The notes below the pieces were generated by a model. It was given only the letters and a program-made list of their open reading frames with translations, did not search any database and was not told the DNA's origin. From positions 62,001 through 126,000 of the forward strand of contig CAJXKF010000004.1 in NCBI GenBank assembly GCA_913055695.1: 64,000 bases of DNA, given 5' to 3'. Made by a program: the position numbers and the translations under genes. Shown here one piece after another: positions 37,485-46,351 of this stretch (positions are counted from its first letter, which is position 1; each line of letters starts with the position of its first letter). This DNA comes from an uncultured Methylophaga sp. Lineage in GTDB: Bacteria; Pseudomonadota; Gammaproteobacteria; Nitrosococcales; Methylophagaceae.

Positions 37485-38222
37485 ATGACGCTGACGCCAC
37501 TTTCGAGTCTGACTGTTGTCCTGTTGTTGATGGCTTTGATGAGTCCGCTGCAGGCACAGGATAATTTCAAGCAACAGCGACAGGCACTCGTCAAAGAAAT
37601 CGCCACAGATCTTCGCAGTAGCGATGCTATCCTCGATGCATCTGAACTGGACCCCAGGGTGCTGGACGCATTGAGGTCTGTGCCCCGCCATCAATTTGTG
37701 CCGGATAAACACAAACATCAGTCGTATCGAAACCGACCTCTGCCCATTGGTTACGGCCAGACCATCTCGCAGCCTGTCATTGTCGCACTGATGACCAATC
37801 TGCTTGAGTTGAAAGCATCGGATAAAGTGCTGGAAATCGGCACCGGCTCCGGTTACCAGGCGGCGGTGCTGGCAGAACTGGTTGATAAGGTCTACAGCAT
37901 TGAAATCGTGCCGGAACTGGCTGAGAGAGCTGCGGAGGATCTCAAACGCACAGGCTATGACAAGGTCATTACCCGCCACGGTGATGGTTATTATGGTTGG
38001 GAAGAGCAGGCGCCGTTTGATGCGATTATTGTGACTGCCGCCGCTGATCATATTCCTCCGCGACTGCTGAAGCAGTTAAAACCGGGTGGTCGCATGGTGA
38101 TTCCGGTTGGCAGCCGCTTTATGGTGCAGCATCTGGTGCTGGTCAAAAAAACACAAGACAGCGATATTCTCACTGAACAGTTATTGCCAGTGAAGTTTGT
38201 ACCCCTGACCGGCGACCATTGA
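37485..38222 (+). CDS. Protein-L-isoaspartate O-methyltransferase family, with signal peptide
   Basis: 245 residues. The methyltransferase part (about residues 40-240) is clearly the Pcm family: RHQFVPDKHKHQSYRNRPLPIGYGQTISQP, then the SAM motif VLEIGTGSGYQAAVLAEL and FDAIIVTAAADHIPPRLLKQL. Unusually the N-terminus is a hydrophobic export signal (LTVVLLLMALMSPLQAQDN, cleavage near residue 24), so it may act in the periplasm, where SAM is not expected to be available. ATG at 37485 is preceded by GTTGGAG. Seven bases before the next gene, a membrane protein with its own SAM-like domain; the two are probably one operon. Confidence 0.88.
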   Translation: MTLTPLSSLTVVLLLMALMSPLQAQDNFKQQRQALVKEIATDLRSSDAILDASELDPRVLDALRSVPRHQFVPDKHKHQSYRNRPLPIGYGQTISQPVIVALMTNLLELKASDKVLEIGTGSGYQAAVLAELVDKVYSIEIVPELAERAAEDLKRTGYDKVITRHGDGYYGWEEQAPFDAIIVTAAADHIPPRLLKQLKPGGRMVIPVGSRFMVQHLVLVKKTQDSDILTEQLLPVKFVPLTGDH

Positions 38223-38229
38223 TTGTTGT

Positions 38230-40686
38230 ATGCATCCCGGTGCCGGCTATCTGCTGACCATTGGCCTTGTCTCAGGTGCGACGCTTGCTTATGAAGTGCT
38301 GTTGCTGCGCCTGTTTTCGCTGATCCAGTGGCATCATTTCGCATTTATGGTCATCAGTCTGGCGTTACTGGGCTATGGCGTGAGCGGGGTGTTTCTGGCC
38401 CTCATGCGACAGGGCGTCAGCCGTTATTTTCCGGCGGTGATCATGAGCAATCTGTTGCTGCTGGCGCTATCGATGCCGCTGTGTTTTATGCTGGCACAGA
38501 CGCTGCCTTTCAATCCTGCCGAATTATTATGGGACCCCTGGCAACTGCTTTACTGGCTGGCGGTGTATCTGATCCTCGCCGTGCCTTTCTTTTTCGCGGC
38601 CAATTTTATCGGCCTGTCTCTGTATCAGTTCCGACGGGGTATTCCAACGCTTTACGCCTCAGATTTGCTGGGCGCAGCGCTGGGCAGTGTCGGCATTATT
38701 GCCTTATTGTTTGTCATTGATGTCGGGCAGATTCTGCTGATTTTACCTGTTCTGGTATTAGTGGCCGGCTTATTGCTGCTCACACAATCATCAATCTGGT
38801 CCGGCAGGCAAAAACAGGCCTGGCTCACGGCGATTCTTGTGGCAGGGGCCGCGCTGTTATTGCTGTTACCTGCATCGCTACAACTCAATATTTCCAGTTA
38901 TAAAAGCCAGAGCCAGATGCTGACATTGCCGGAAACCCGGGTACTGCAGCGTGAGTCCAGTCCGCTCGGTGTGTTGACTGTGGTGGAATCAAAACAGGTG
39001 CCGCCGCGTTATGCGCCGGGACTCAGCATCGTCAGCAATGCCGAATTGCCCGAACAACTGGCGGTGTTCACTGATGCCGATGCAATGAGCGCTATTACCG
39101 CATTCAATGGCGATTTCAAAGCGCTCCGGTTTCTGGGCCAGACCAGTTCGGCTTTGCCTTATCAGTTAAAGCCGATGGAACAGGTACTGGTCCTCGGTGC
39201 CGGACCCGGCAGTGATGTGCTGCAGGCCCTGCTGCATGGCGCCACACATATCGATGCGGTGGAAGAAAATCCGCAGATGATAAAACTGATCCAGAACGAT
39301 TACGCCGATTTTGCCGGTGATCTCTATGCTTTGCCACAAGTGCAGGTACATCAATCCGAAGCCCGCGCTTTCGCCAGCGAGACAGACAGGCAATACGATT
39401 TGATTACGATGTCCTTTCAGAGCGCGGCAGGCGCTTCCGGCGGGCTGTATTCGATGACTGAGAATTATCTTTTCACGGTCGAGTCGCTACAGGAATATCT
39501 GCAGCATCTTAAGCCCGGCGGTTACATCAGCATTACACAGCAGACCACCCTGCCACCCAGAGTAATGCCCAAATTGCTGGCAACGGTATCGGCAGCGCTG
39601 GCCTCGCAGAAACTGACACCTTCACAGAGTGTGCTATTGATAAGAAGCTGGCAGACCACAACCCTGGTAGTAAAAAACGGGCCGGTCAGCAAGCAGGAAA
39701 TCCGCCAGCTTAAACAGTTCAGCGGAAAATATAATTTTGATCTCGCTTATTACCCGGGCATCACAGAACAAGAAGCCAACCGGTTTCATCAGCTCAAACT
39801 GCCGTATTTCTATGAGGCTGCGACGGCACTGCTGTCATCAGACAAAGCGCAGTTTATAGCTGACTACAAATTCAATATCGAGGCTGCGACGGACAACAAG
39901 CCGTATTTTTCCCAGTTTTTTAAATGGGAAACCTTGCCTGAGATTATGTCGCTGCTGGATACCGGCAGTATTTTCCTGCTGGAAAGCGGTTATCTGCTTT
40001 TAATAGCGGCACTGCTACAGGCATTGGTGGCGAGCTTCATCTTACTGCTGCTGCCTTTGTGGTTGTGGCGACGCAGACGCAAAGATCGTGAACAGGCGCA
40101 GCCACTGCATAAACGGGTGCTGGCTTACTTTTTTGCGCTGGGGCTGGCATTTTTATTTATTGAAATCGCCTTTATTCAGAAATTTGTGCTGATTCTGCAT
40201 CATCCGGTCTATGCAGTAACCACGGTGATAGCCGGTTTTCTGCTGGCAGCCGGTGCCGGCAGTTTCCTGTCTGGCAGGCTTAAAAAGCGGTCACCGCGTC
40301 ATCAGGTGCTGGCGGCAGTGGTGCTGATGACGGCACTGAGCGCAGTGTATATCAGCAGCTATGGCGCCATATCGGGGTTTTTACTGGCCCAGTCGGATTT
40401 TCTGCGCTATCTGCTTGCTGTCCTGATGATTATGCCGCTGGGGTTCTGCATGGGCATCCCGTTCCCTGCAGCCATGAGCGTGCTGGGACGGGTGCATGAT
40501 GAAATGATTCCCTGGGCCTGGGGTATTAATGGCTTCGCTTCGGTCATGAGTCCGATCCTGGCTACCCTGATAGCGATGGAATTCGGTTTCCGGGTGCTGA
40601 TTACCGTGGCGCTGCTTTTGTATTTGCTGGCGGTATGCTTATTTCCTGCCGATTCGTCTACCCCCTTTGCCCGAAAACCAGGCTGA
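38230..40686 (+). CDS. Membrane protein with central spermidine-synthase-like domain
   Basis: 818 residues. About seven hydrophobic helices (residues 7-215) come first, then a soluble Rossmann domain of the spermine/spermidine synthase kind (about residues 230-565; VLVLGAGPGSDVLQALLHGATHIDAVEENPQM, then GLYSMTENYLFTVESLQEYLQHLKPGGYISITQQ), then about six more helices (residues 585-818). Such fused membrane aminopropyltransferase-like proteins are common but poorly understood; true polyamine synthesis is not shown. It starts seven bases after the secreted Pcm-like gene. Membrane segments were judged by eye. Confidence 0.85.
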   Translation: MHPGAGYLLTIGLVSGATLAYEVLLLRLFSLIQWHHFAFMVISLALLGYGVSGVFLALMRQGVSRYFPAVIMSNLLLLALSMPLCFMLAQTLPFNPAELLWDPWQLLYWLAVYLILAVPFFFAANFIGLSLYQFRRGIPTLYASDLLGAALGSVGIIALLFVIDVGQILLILPVLVLVAGLLLLTQSSIWSGRQKQAWLTAILVAGAALLLLLPASLQLNISSYKSQSQMLTLPETRVLQRESSPLGVLTVVESKQVPPRYAPGLSIVSNAELPEQLAVFTDADAMSAITAFNGDFKALRFLGQTSSALPYQLKPMEQVLVLGAGPGSDVLQALLHGATHIDAVEENPQMIKLIQNDYADFAGDLYALPQVQVHQSEARAFASETDRQYDLITMSFQSAAGASGGLYSMTENYLFTVESLQEYLQHLKPGGYISITQQTTLPPRVMPKLLATVSAALASQKLTPSQSVLLIRSWQTTTLVVKNGPVSKQEIRQLKQFSGKYNFDLAYYPGITEQEANRFHQLKLPYFYEAATALLSSDKAQFIADYKFNIEAATDNKPYFSQFFKWETLPEIMSLLDTGSIFLLESGYLLLIAALLQALVASFILLLLPLWLWRRRRKDREQAQPLHKRVLAYFFALGLAFLFIEIAFIQKFVLILHHPVYAVTTVIAGFLLAAGAGSFLSGRLKKRSPRHQVLAAVVLMTALSAVYISSYGAISGFLLAQSDFLRYLLAVLMIMPLGFCMGIPFPAAMSVLGRVHDEMIPWAWGINGFASVMSPILATLIAMEFGFRVLITVALLLYLLAVCLFPADSSTPFARKPG

Positions 40687-40759
40687 ACGTTTATGCCTGT
40701 TGTGGAGACTTACTAGTAACAGCGTGTTCAACAATCATTTGCAGAAAAGGAGTCAAGCT

Positions 40760-41230
40760 ATGGCTAAACAGCTCGCCCCTTATCCGGAAAAACTGGCCCG
40801 TTGCATGGTCAATTACCAGTATCTGGAAGAAGGACTGAGGTTCTGTCTGTATCGCTGCCAGACTTTTATTCAGCTGCGGATTTCATCCAGTCTGACTTAT
40901 GAAGTGCCACTGAAAACCATTGATGAAGCCGCTTTGCCCAGACTGATTGAACTGTTCAAACCCTTCAGCCGCAATGAGTCGCTAATTCAGAAGTTGCGAC
41001 TGGTGAATAACTACCGGGATTCGCTGGCCCATGAAGGCAATCTGATTCAGACCGGTGAACAGACGCCGGAAAATGAAAAAGCACTGGAAGCGTTTCTGCT
41101 GGCAGCGGAAGAGTCAGCAGCGATGCTCAAGGAAGAGTCAATTTATATTGATGAGCAACTCAAAAGCGAATATCAGCGCCTCAAACAGGAAAAGGCCCTG
41201 CCCGAAACCGATATCATTCCGCCGTTGTGA
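40760..41230 (+). CDS. Small helical protein with HEPN-like RxxxxH motif
   Basis: 156 residues from the ATG at 40760, which has AAAAGGAGT upstream; the frame extends left to 40667 inside the previous gene but without ribosome site. I do not recognise a named family. It looks all-helical and soluble. LRLVNNYRDSLAHEGNLI contains Arg86-x4-His91, the spacing of the HEPN ribonuclease/nucleotide-binding motif, at the start of a late helix. There is no nucleotidyltransferase (MNT) antitoxin gene next to it. It ends before a bidirectional terminator. A HEPN assignment is a suggestion, not proved. Confidence 0.6.
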   Translation: MAKQLAPYPEKLARCMVNYQYLEEGLRFCLYRCQTFIQLRISSSLTYEVPLKTIDEAALPRLIELFKPFSRNESLIQKLRLVNNYRDSLAHEGNLIQTGEQTPENEKALEAFLLAAEESAAMLKEESIYIDEQLKSEYQRLKQEKALPETDIIPPL

Positions 41231-41243
41231 GTGCTGCGGCTTT

Positions 41244-41262
41244 GCCCGCCTGATGGGCGGGC
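41244..41262. terminator. Bidirectional hairpin between convergent genes
   Basis: Perfect stem GCCCGCC (41244-41250) / GGCGGGC (41256-41262) with a five-base loop, followed on the plus strand by GTTTGCTTTT. It sits between the HEPN-like gene and the TRAP dctM gene, which converge here. The short tail makes it a moderate terminator on the plus strand. Confidence 0.7.
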
Positions 41263-41270
41263 GTTTGCTT

Positions 41271-42578
41271 TTAGTTCTGCATCAGCCCCGGCAGCCACAG
41301 GCTGATTTGGGGGAAAGCAATCATCAAAGCAAGCACCGTCAGCTGCAGCACCACAAACGGCACAATGCCTTTGTAGATTGATTGCAACTTCAGACTGGGC
41401 GGTGCACTGGCCTTGAGATAGAACAGGGAAAAACCAAACGGCGGTGTCAGGAAGGAGGTTTGCAGATTGAGGGCGATAAGCAGCGCGAACCAGAGCGGAT
41501 CCAGGCCCATATGCACCGCTACCGGCGCAATCACAGGCACCACGATAAAGCAGATTTCGATAAAGTCGAGAAAGAAACCAAGCAGAAAAATCAGCAGCAT
41601 GCTCAGGATCAGGAAGGTCCATTTACCGCCGGGCAGACCACTGAAAATATCCAGGATCAACTTATCCCCGCCCATGCCGACGAACACCAGGCCGAAGGCC
41701 GTCGCGCCGATGAAGATGATGAACACCATACTGGTCAGCCGTGTGGTTTTCTGCATCGCTTCACGAAGATTGTCGAGCTTCATGCGCTTATGCAGCGCCG
41801 CCAGGATCATCGCGCCAAGCGCACCGACGGCTGCTGACTCGGTCGGCGAGGCGACACCGAAAAAGATAGACCCCAGTACGGCAAGAATCAGAAACAGCGG
41901 TGGTAACAGACTTTTAATCACGGCCACAGCCAGACCGGTATCAAATTCTTCATTATTGTTCATGGCCGGCGCCAGATCCGGTTTGCGCCAGGCTATCCAG
42001 ACGATATAGAGAATATAACCACCGATAAGCAAAGCACCGGGAATCGTGGCCGCAATAAACAGTTCGCCCACCGGCACGCCGATGACATCGCCCAGCAGGA
42101 TCAGAATGATACTGGGCGGGATAATCTGCCCGAGAGTACCGGAGGCAGCAATGGTACCGCTTGCCAGAGACGGGGCATAACCGCGTTTAAGCATGACCGG
42201 CAGGGCAATTACTGCCATGGTGACCACGGAAGCGCCTACCACGCCAGTGGTGGCGGCAAGCAGGGCACCAACAACAACGACGGAAATCGCCAGGCCGCCG
42301 CGAACCTTACCGAACAGTCTGCCCATGGTATCGAGCAGTTCTTCGGCAATCCCGGATTTTTCCAGCAGTACCCCCATAAACACGAACAGCGGCACTGCCA
42401 GCAGCGTGAAATTGGTCATGATGCCCCAGATGCGGAGCGGCAGCAGATTGAAGAAATCCATGCCCAGGAAGATGCTGCCGAAGGCGAGCGCAATAGCGCC
42501 CAGCGTGAAAGCCACCGGATAACCTGCCAGTAACAGCAGGAACAGCACGGCGAACATGGAGAGAGCCCAGTATTCCAT
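41271..42578 (-). CDS. dctM: TRAP transporter large permease (DctM)
   Basis: 435 residues, about 12 helices, of the DctM subunit family that couples sodium entry to organic acid uptake. Typical signals: LLAVPLFVFMGVLLEKSGIAEELLDTM, ATTGVVGASVVTMAVIALPVMLKRGYAPSLASGTIAASGTLGQIIPPSI, LNLQTSFLTPPFGFSLFYLKA. Its start overlaps the small subunit gene by one base. No DctP binding protein gene is in the surroundings; substrate unknown. Confidence 0.93.
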   Translation of the reverse strand: MEYWALSMFAVLFLLLLAGYPVAFTLGAIALAFGSIFLGMDFFNLLPLRIWGIMTNFTLLAVPLFVFMGVLLEKSGIAEELLDTMGRLFGKVRGGLAISVVVVGALLAATTGVVGASVVTMAVIALPVMLKRGYAPSLASGTIAASGTLGQIIPPSIILILLGDVIGVPVGELFIAATIPGALLIGGYILYIVWIAWRKPDLAPAMNNNEEFDTGLAVAVIKSLLPPLFLILAVLGSIFFGVASPTESAAVGALGAMILAALHKRMKLDNLREAMQKTTRLTSMVFIIFIGATAFGLVFVGMGGDKLILDIFSGLPGGKWTFLILSMLLIFLLGFFLDFIEICFIVVPVIAPVAVHMGLDPLWFALLIALNLQTSFLTPPFGFSLFYLKASAPPSLKLQSIYKGIVPFVVLQLTVLALMIAFPQISLWLPGLMQN

Positions 42579-43102
42579 CAGCGGCTCTCCTTGGGACGTA
42601 AAACCTGAATTTGTTTCAGCAGTTCAGCCAAGCCCTGCAGCATCAGCATGATAAAAGCGACCAGAATCGCGCCTTTAAGAACAAAACGGTAGGGCAGGCC
42701 GCCCGGGTCGGGCGAGCCTTCCTTGTAGTAAAAAGCATTTTCGACAAAGGGCCAGGTAGTGAACAGAATCAGAAAGCAGAAAGGAAACAGGAACAGACAA
42801 GTCCCCACAATACTGATCCAGGCGCGTCCACGATCAGAGACAAAACGGCTCTGGTAGAAAATATCCACCCGTACATGGTCATCATGCTTCAGCGTATAGG
42901 CGCCGCCGAGCAGAAACATCAGGGCAAACAGGTGCCATTCCAGTTCCTGCAGCGCCACCGAGCCCTGCTGGAACAAATAACGCATTGCCACGTCATAACA
43001 AATCAGTAACACCATGCCCAGCACCAGCCAGGACACGGCTTTACCGGAGGACTCGGTGAATTTGTCTATGCCTGCGATCAGGCACGCCGCCGATGATTTC
43101 AT
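42578..43102 (-). CDS. dctQ: TRAP transporter small permease (DctQ)
   Basis: 174 residues with four helices and the DctQ pattern VSWLVLGMVLLICYDVAMRYLF, VALQELEWHLFALMFLLGGAYTLKHDDHVRVD. This is the mannitol/chloroaromatic-type small subunit that pairs with DctM. It precedes dctM with a one-base overlap. The gene to the left on the other strand is divergent, and no dctP lies upstream, so this is an orphan QM pair. Confidence 0.92.
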   Translation of the reverse strand: MKSSAACLIAGIDKFTESSGKAVSWLVLGMVLLICYDVAMRYLFQQGSVALQELEWHLFALMFLLGGAYTLKHDDHVRVDIFYQSRFVSDRGRAWISIVGTCLFLFPFCFLILFTTWPFVENAFYYKEGSPDPGGLPYRFVLKGAILVAFIMLMLQGLAELLKQIQVLRPKESR

Positions 43103-43212
43103 TTCAAATTCATTAATCTTGATTACAATCGGCTAAGTGTCCCACAATCCGGCTTCAAGCTCTAGGGCCAGTGAAGTGGTAAAGTAAGGTCAGGACTACA
43201 TGGAGAAAAGCT

Positions 43213-43596
43213 ATGGATAACGAAACCGTCAAGAAAAACGTCAGCAATAAAAATCATTGGTTGCGGATTCTCTACATGATTCTGTTTGCTGTGATTCTCT
43301 ACCTGGTGATGATGCTGGTCACAGTGGTGGTCATTGTTCAGTTATTATTTGCCCTGTTCACTGGCAAACCCAATGATGATATCGGTGATTTTGCTGATGA
43401 TCTGTCTAAATATGTTTACCGGATCGTGGCATTTCTGACCTATACCGATGATCGTCGGCCTTTCCCGTTTGATAACTGGGAGCAGGAAGAGAACAACCCC
43501 GATGACGAGGACGATGATTATTCACAGTCCGTGGAAAACATGGGGGATGCCGGCCAGCCCGGTGGCGATCGGCGCAACGACCCCAATCAGAAATAA
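43213..43596 (+). CDS. DUF4389 membrane protein
   Basis: 127 residues: one long hydrophobic region (about residues 17-50; ILYMILFAVILYLVMMLVTV), then the DUF4389 signature FADDLSKYVYRIVAFLTYTDDRRPFPF and an acidic tail (PDDEDDDYSQSVENM). Function unknown. ATG at 43213 has GGAGAAAAGCT upstream. It lies 29 bases before yaaA, same strand. Confidence 0.87.
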   Translation: MDNETVKKNVSNKNHWLRILYMILFAVILYLVMMLVTVVVIVQLLFALFTGKPNDDIGDFADDLSKYVYRIVAFLTYTDDRRPFPFDNWEQEENNPDDEDDDYSQSVENMGDAGQPGGDRRNDPNQK

Positions 43597-43624
43597 ACAG
43601 AAAACAGAAGGATAGAAACGAACC

Positions 43625-44392
43625 ATGTTGATGGTGATTTCACCCGCAAAGACGCTGGATTTTGACACTGCGCCTGTCATCAAAGAGACGAGTCAGCCCC
43701 GCTTTCTGGATGACTCGGCCAAGCTTATCGACAGGCTGAGAAAAATGAGCACGGCGGATATTGCTAGTCTGATGAAACTCAGTGACAAACTCGCCGGGCT
43801 CAATGTCGCCCGTTATGAATCCTGGCAGACGCCATTCAATCTGGATAATGCCAAGCAGGCTGTGCTGGCTTTTAAAGGTGATGTTTATACCGGGCTTGAT
43901 GCCGAGACCATGGATAAGGCCGGGTTTGACTATGCACAACAGCATCTTCGTATTCTGTCAGGCTTGTACGGGGTGCTGAAACCGCTGGATCTGATTCAGC
44001 CATACCGGCTGGAAATGGGAACCAAACTTGATAATCCTGCCGGCAAAGATCTGTATGCCTTCTGGGGCAAAAAACTGCGGGAGTCATTGCAGCAGGAACA
44101 AGGTCTCAAAGACGGTGTGCTGATCAATCTTGCTTCCAATGAATATTTCAAAGCGGTAGAGGCCAAACAATTGGATGCCCGTATTATCACACCGGTATTC
44201 AAAGACTGGAAAAACGGCCAGTACAAGATGATTAGCTTCTATGCCAAGAAAGCCCGTGGACTCATGAGCCGTTACATCATTGACAACAAATTATCCGACC
44301 CTGAAGCTATCAAACAATTTGATTATGATGGATATCGGTTCAGTGAAGAGATGTCAAACGGCGATGACTGGGTGTTTATCCGCGACCACTAA
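43625..44392 (+). CDS. yaaA: Peroxide stress protein YaaA (DUF328)
   Basis: 255 residues. YaaA lowers free iron under hydrogen peroxide stress and has a DNA-binding fold. Full-length match: [22 protein letters not shown] at the start, [54 protein letters not shown] in the middle, and [30 protein letters not shown] near the end. It stands alone between DUF4389 and a diguanylate cyclase; OxyR-type control cannot be read here. Confidence 0.95.
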   Translation: MLMVISPAKTLDFDTAPVIKETSQPRFLDDSAKLIDRLRKMSTADIASLMKLSDKLAGLNVARYESWQTPFNLDNAKQAVLAFKGDVYTGLDAETMDKAGFDYAQQHLRILSGLYGVLKPLDLIQPYRLEMGTKLDNPAGKDLYAFWGKKLRESLQQEQGLKDGVLINLASNEYFKAVEAKQLDARIITPVFKDWKNGQYKMISFYAKKARGLMSRYIIDNKLSDPEAIKQFDYDGYRFSEEMSNGDDWVFIRDH

Positions 44393-44411
44393 CGATTAAT
44401 GAACGAGGCCT

Positions 44412-45836
44412 ATGTTTTCAGGGACGAAACAATGGATACCAAAACTACTTCTGACCATGATCCTGCTGGCCACGGTTTTTCCCGTTCTGGGCGCGAAAGA
44501 GCGTCTGAGATTGAGCAAAGCAGAACAACAATGGCTGGATAACAGGGAAGTCATCCGTCTCTGCAGCGATCCTGACTGGATGCCATATGAGGGTATTGGT
44601 GAAGCCGGTCAGCATATGGGCATCATGTCTGACTTCCATCAGCTCTGGGCGCAAATGATCGGTAAGCCGCTTGAGCTTCAGCCAACTGAGAGCTGGGAGC
44701 AGTCTCTGCAGTTCATGCAGGAAAAAAAATGTGACGTCTTGTCCAGCGCTCAGGATGTACCCAGCCGGCGATATTACCTGAGCGTAACCCGGCCATTTAT
44801 CAATTACCCTTTTGCCATAGCGACCCAGCCCGACCAGCAATTCATTATTAATCTACTGCCGTTGATGGATAAAACCTTTGCCATGATCAAAGGCTATGCT
44901 GCAGTCGAGCTTATTCGAGAGCAATATCCCGGGATCAGTCTGATGCTGGTGGATTCGGCCCGAGCAGGCCTTAAGCTGGTGGAGAAGGGGCATGTCTACG
45001 GCTTTATCGATACGGTGCCCAGCATTAACTATCAGACACTGAGGCACGGCATTTCCCATATCAAGATCAGCGGTGTACTGGAACAGCATTATGCGATGTC
45101 AGTCGGGGTGCGGCGTGATTTACCATTGCTGCTATCCATTTATAACAAGGCCATCGCCGAAACCCGGGAAGTCGAGCGGCAGCGCATTCTCAATAACTGG
45201 TTATCACTGGAACTTGACTACAAGATTAATATGACGCTGGTCTGGCAGGTGCTGGCCGGCCTGCTGTTGTTGTCCGGCCTGTTTTTCTATCACTACTGGA
45301 CAGTGAGACGTGCCAATCGCCAGTTACAAAAAGCCAATCGGCAGCTGGAATATGTTTCCCAGCGGGATCATCTGACCGCTATGCCTAACCGGCTGTGTCT
45401 GCATCAGGCTTTCGAGGCCGAGCTGGAACGTTATCATCGTTACGGACATGGATTTTCAATGCTGATGATGGATATCGATCATTTCAAACGCGTTAATGAT
45501 CGCTTTGGCCACGTTGTCGGTGATGAAATTCTGAAAAGAATGGCTGATTCACTGACACAAAACGTTCGAGGCAGCGATATTGCCGGCCGCTGGGGTGGTG
45601 AGGAGTTTGTGATTATGTGCCCGGAAACCGATTTGGATGGTGCCTGGACGCTGGCTGAGCAATTGCGCATGCTGATTGGTCAGGCAGACTTCGGAATTGA
45701 TAGCATGACTATCACAGCCAGCTTTGGCGTCACCGATTTCCGGGATGATGAAATGATAGAAGACTGTATCAAGCGCGCGGACCAGGCCCTTTATCGTGCC
45801 AAGCACAGTGGGCGTAATAAGACCGTCAGTTTTTAA
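44412..45836 (+). CDS. Periplasmic-binding-domain diguanylate cyclase
   Basis: 474 residues. Signal or first membrane helix about residues 10-27; a bacterial extracellular solute-binding (SBP_bac_3-like) sensor domain (about residues 35-265; VIRLCSDPDWMPYEGIGEAGQHMGIMSDF is its usual beginning); one transmembrane helix (about residues 275-297); a short coiled coil; then a GGDEF domain (about residues 310-474) with RWGGEEFVIMCPETD. The sensor probably binds an amino acid or similar small ligand outside and controls c-di-GMP synthesis inside. Twenty bases after yaaA. Confidence 0.9.
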   Translation: MFSGTKQWIPKLLLTMILLATVFPVLGAKERLRLSKAEQQWLDNREVIRLCSDPDWMPYEGIGEAGQHMGIMSDFHQLWAQMIGKPLELQPTESWEQSLQFMQEKKCDVLSSAQDVPSRRYYLSVTRPFINYPFAIATQPDQQFIINLLPLMDKTFAMIKGYAAVELIREQYPGISLMLVDSARAGLKLVEKGHVYGFIDTVPSINYQTLRHGISHIKISGVLEQHYAMSVGVRRDLPLLLSIYNKAIAETREVERQRILNNWLSLELDYKINMTLVWQVLAGLLLLSGLFFYHYWTVRRANRQLQKANRQLEYVSQRDHLTAMPNRLCLHQAFEAELERYHRYGHGFSMLMMDIDHFKRVNDRFGHVVGDEILKRMADSLTQNVRGSDIAGRWGGEEFVIMCPETDLDGAWTLAEQLRMLIGQADFGIDSMTITASFGVTDFRDDEMIEDCIKRADQALYRAKHSGRNKTVSF

Positions 45837-45841
45837 GCGCA

Positions 45842-46351
45842 ATGAAACGTCTGTTTTTTGCTTTATGGCCGGATGATAAGACCCGGGCTGAAATTGATGC
45901 GTTAAATCGGTCAATCGCTGAACCCGGACGCAAACTGGTACCTGAGAACCTGCACATCACCCTGGTGTTTCTGGGCAATGTTGATGATGATATTGCTGAA
46001 GCCGTTCAGCGCGATGCTGCCAATATCAGAGGCAGCCCGATAAGCCTGCAGTTTGATGAACTCGACTTCTGGCGGCGACCCAGGGTGTTGTGCCTGAGTT
46101 GTCAGCGGCAACCGAAAAATCTTTATGCGCTGGTCAACGCCCTAACTGCTATGATTGAAAATTACCCTGTGCGACTCGATAAGCGTCATTTCCGCGCTCA
46201 TATCACCCTGGCCCGTAAAGCGCAGCAACGCCCGTCAATAAGCTTTCGTCCGATTCATGTCGATGCTGATCACTTTGCTCTGGTGGAATCGGTATCGACG
46301 GAGCGGGGCGTCAAATACCACGTGCTGAACAAATGGCCCTTAAAGGCGTGA
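45842..46351 (+). CDS. thpR: RNA 2',3'-cyclic phosphodiesterase (LigT/ThpR)
   Basis: 169 residues of the 2H phosphoesterase superfamily. The two catalytic H-x-T motifs are present: NLHITLVFLG at about residue 39 and HFRAHITLARKA at about residue 119. The start MKRLFFALWPDDKTRAEI is typical. Hydrolyses 2',3'-cyclic phosphate ends of RNA; often called 2'-5' RNA ligase in older annotations. Five bases after the diguanylate cyclase stop. Convergent with the TetR gene, whose stop directly abuts it. Confidence 0.93.
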   Translation: MKRLFFALWPDDKTRAEIDALNRSIAEPGRKLVPENLHITLVFLGNVDDDIAEAVQRDAANIRGSPISLQFDELDFWRRPRVLCLSCQRQPKNLYALVNALTAMIENYPVRLDKRHFRAHITLARKAQQRPSISFRPIHVDADHFALVESVSTERGVKYHVLNKWPLKA

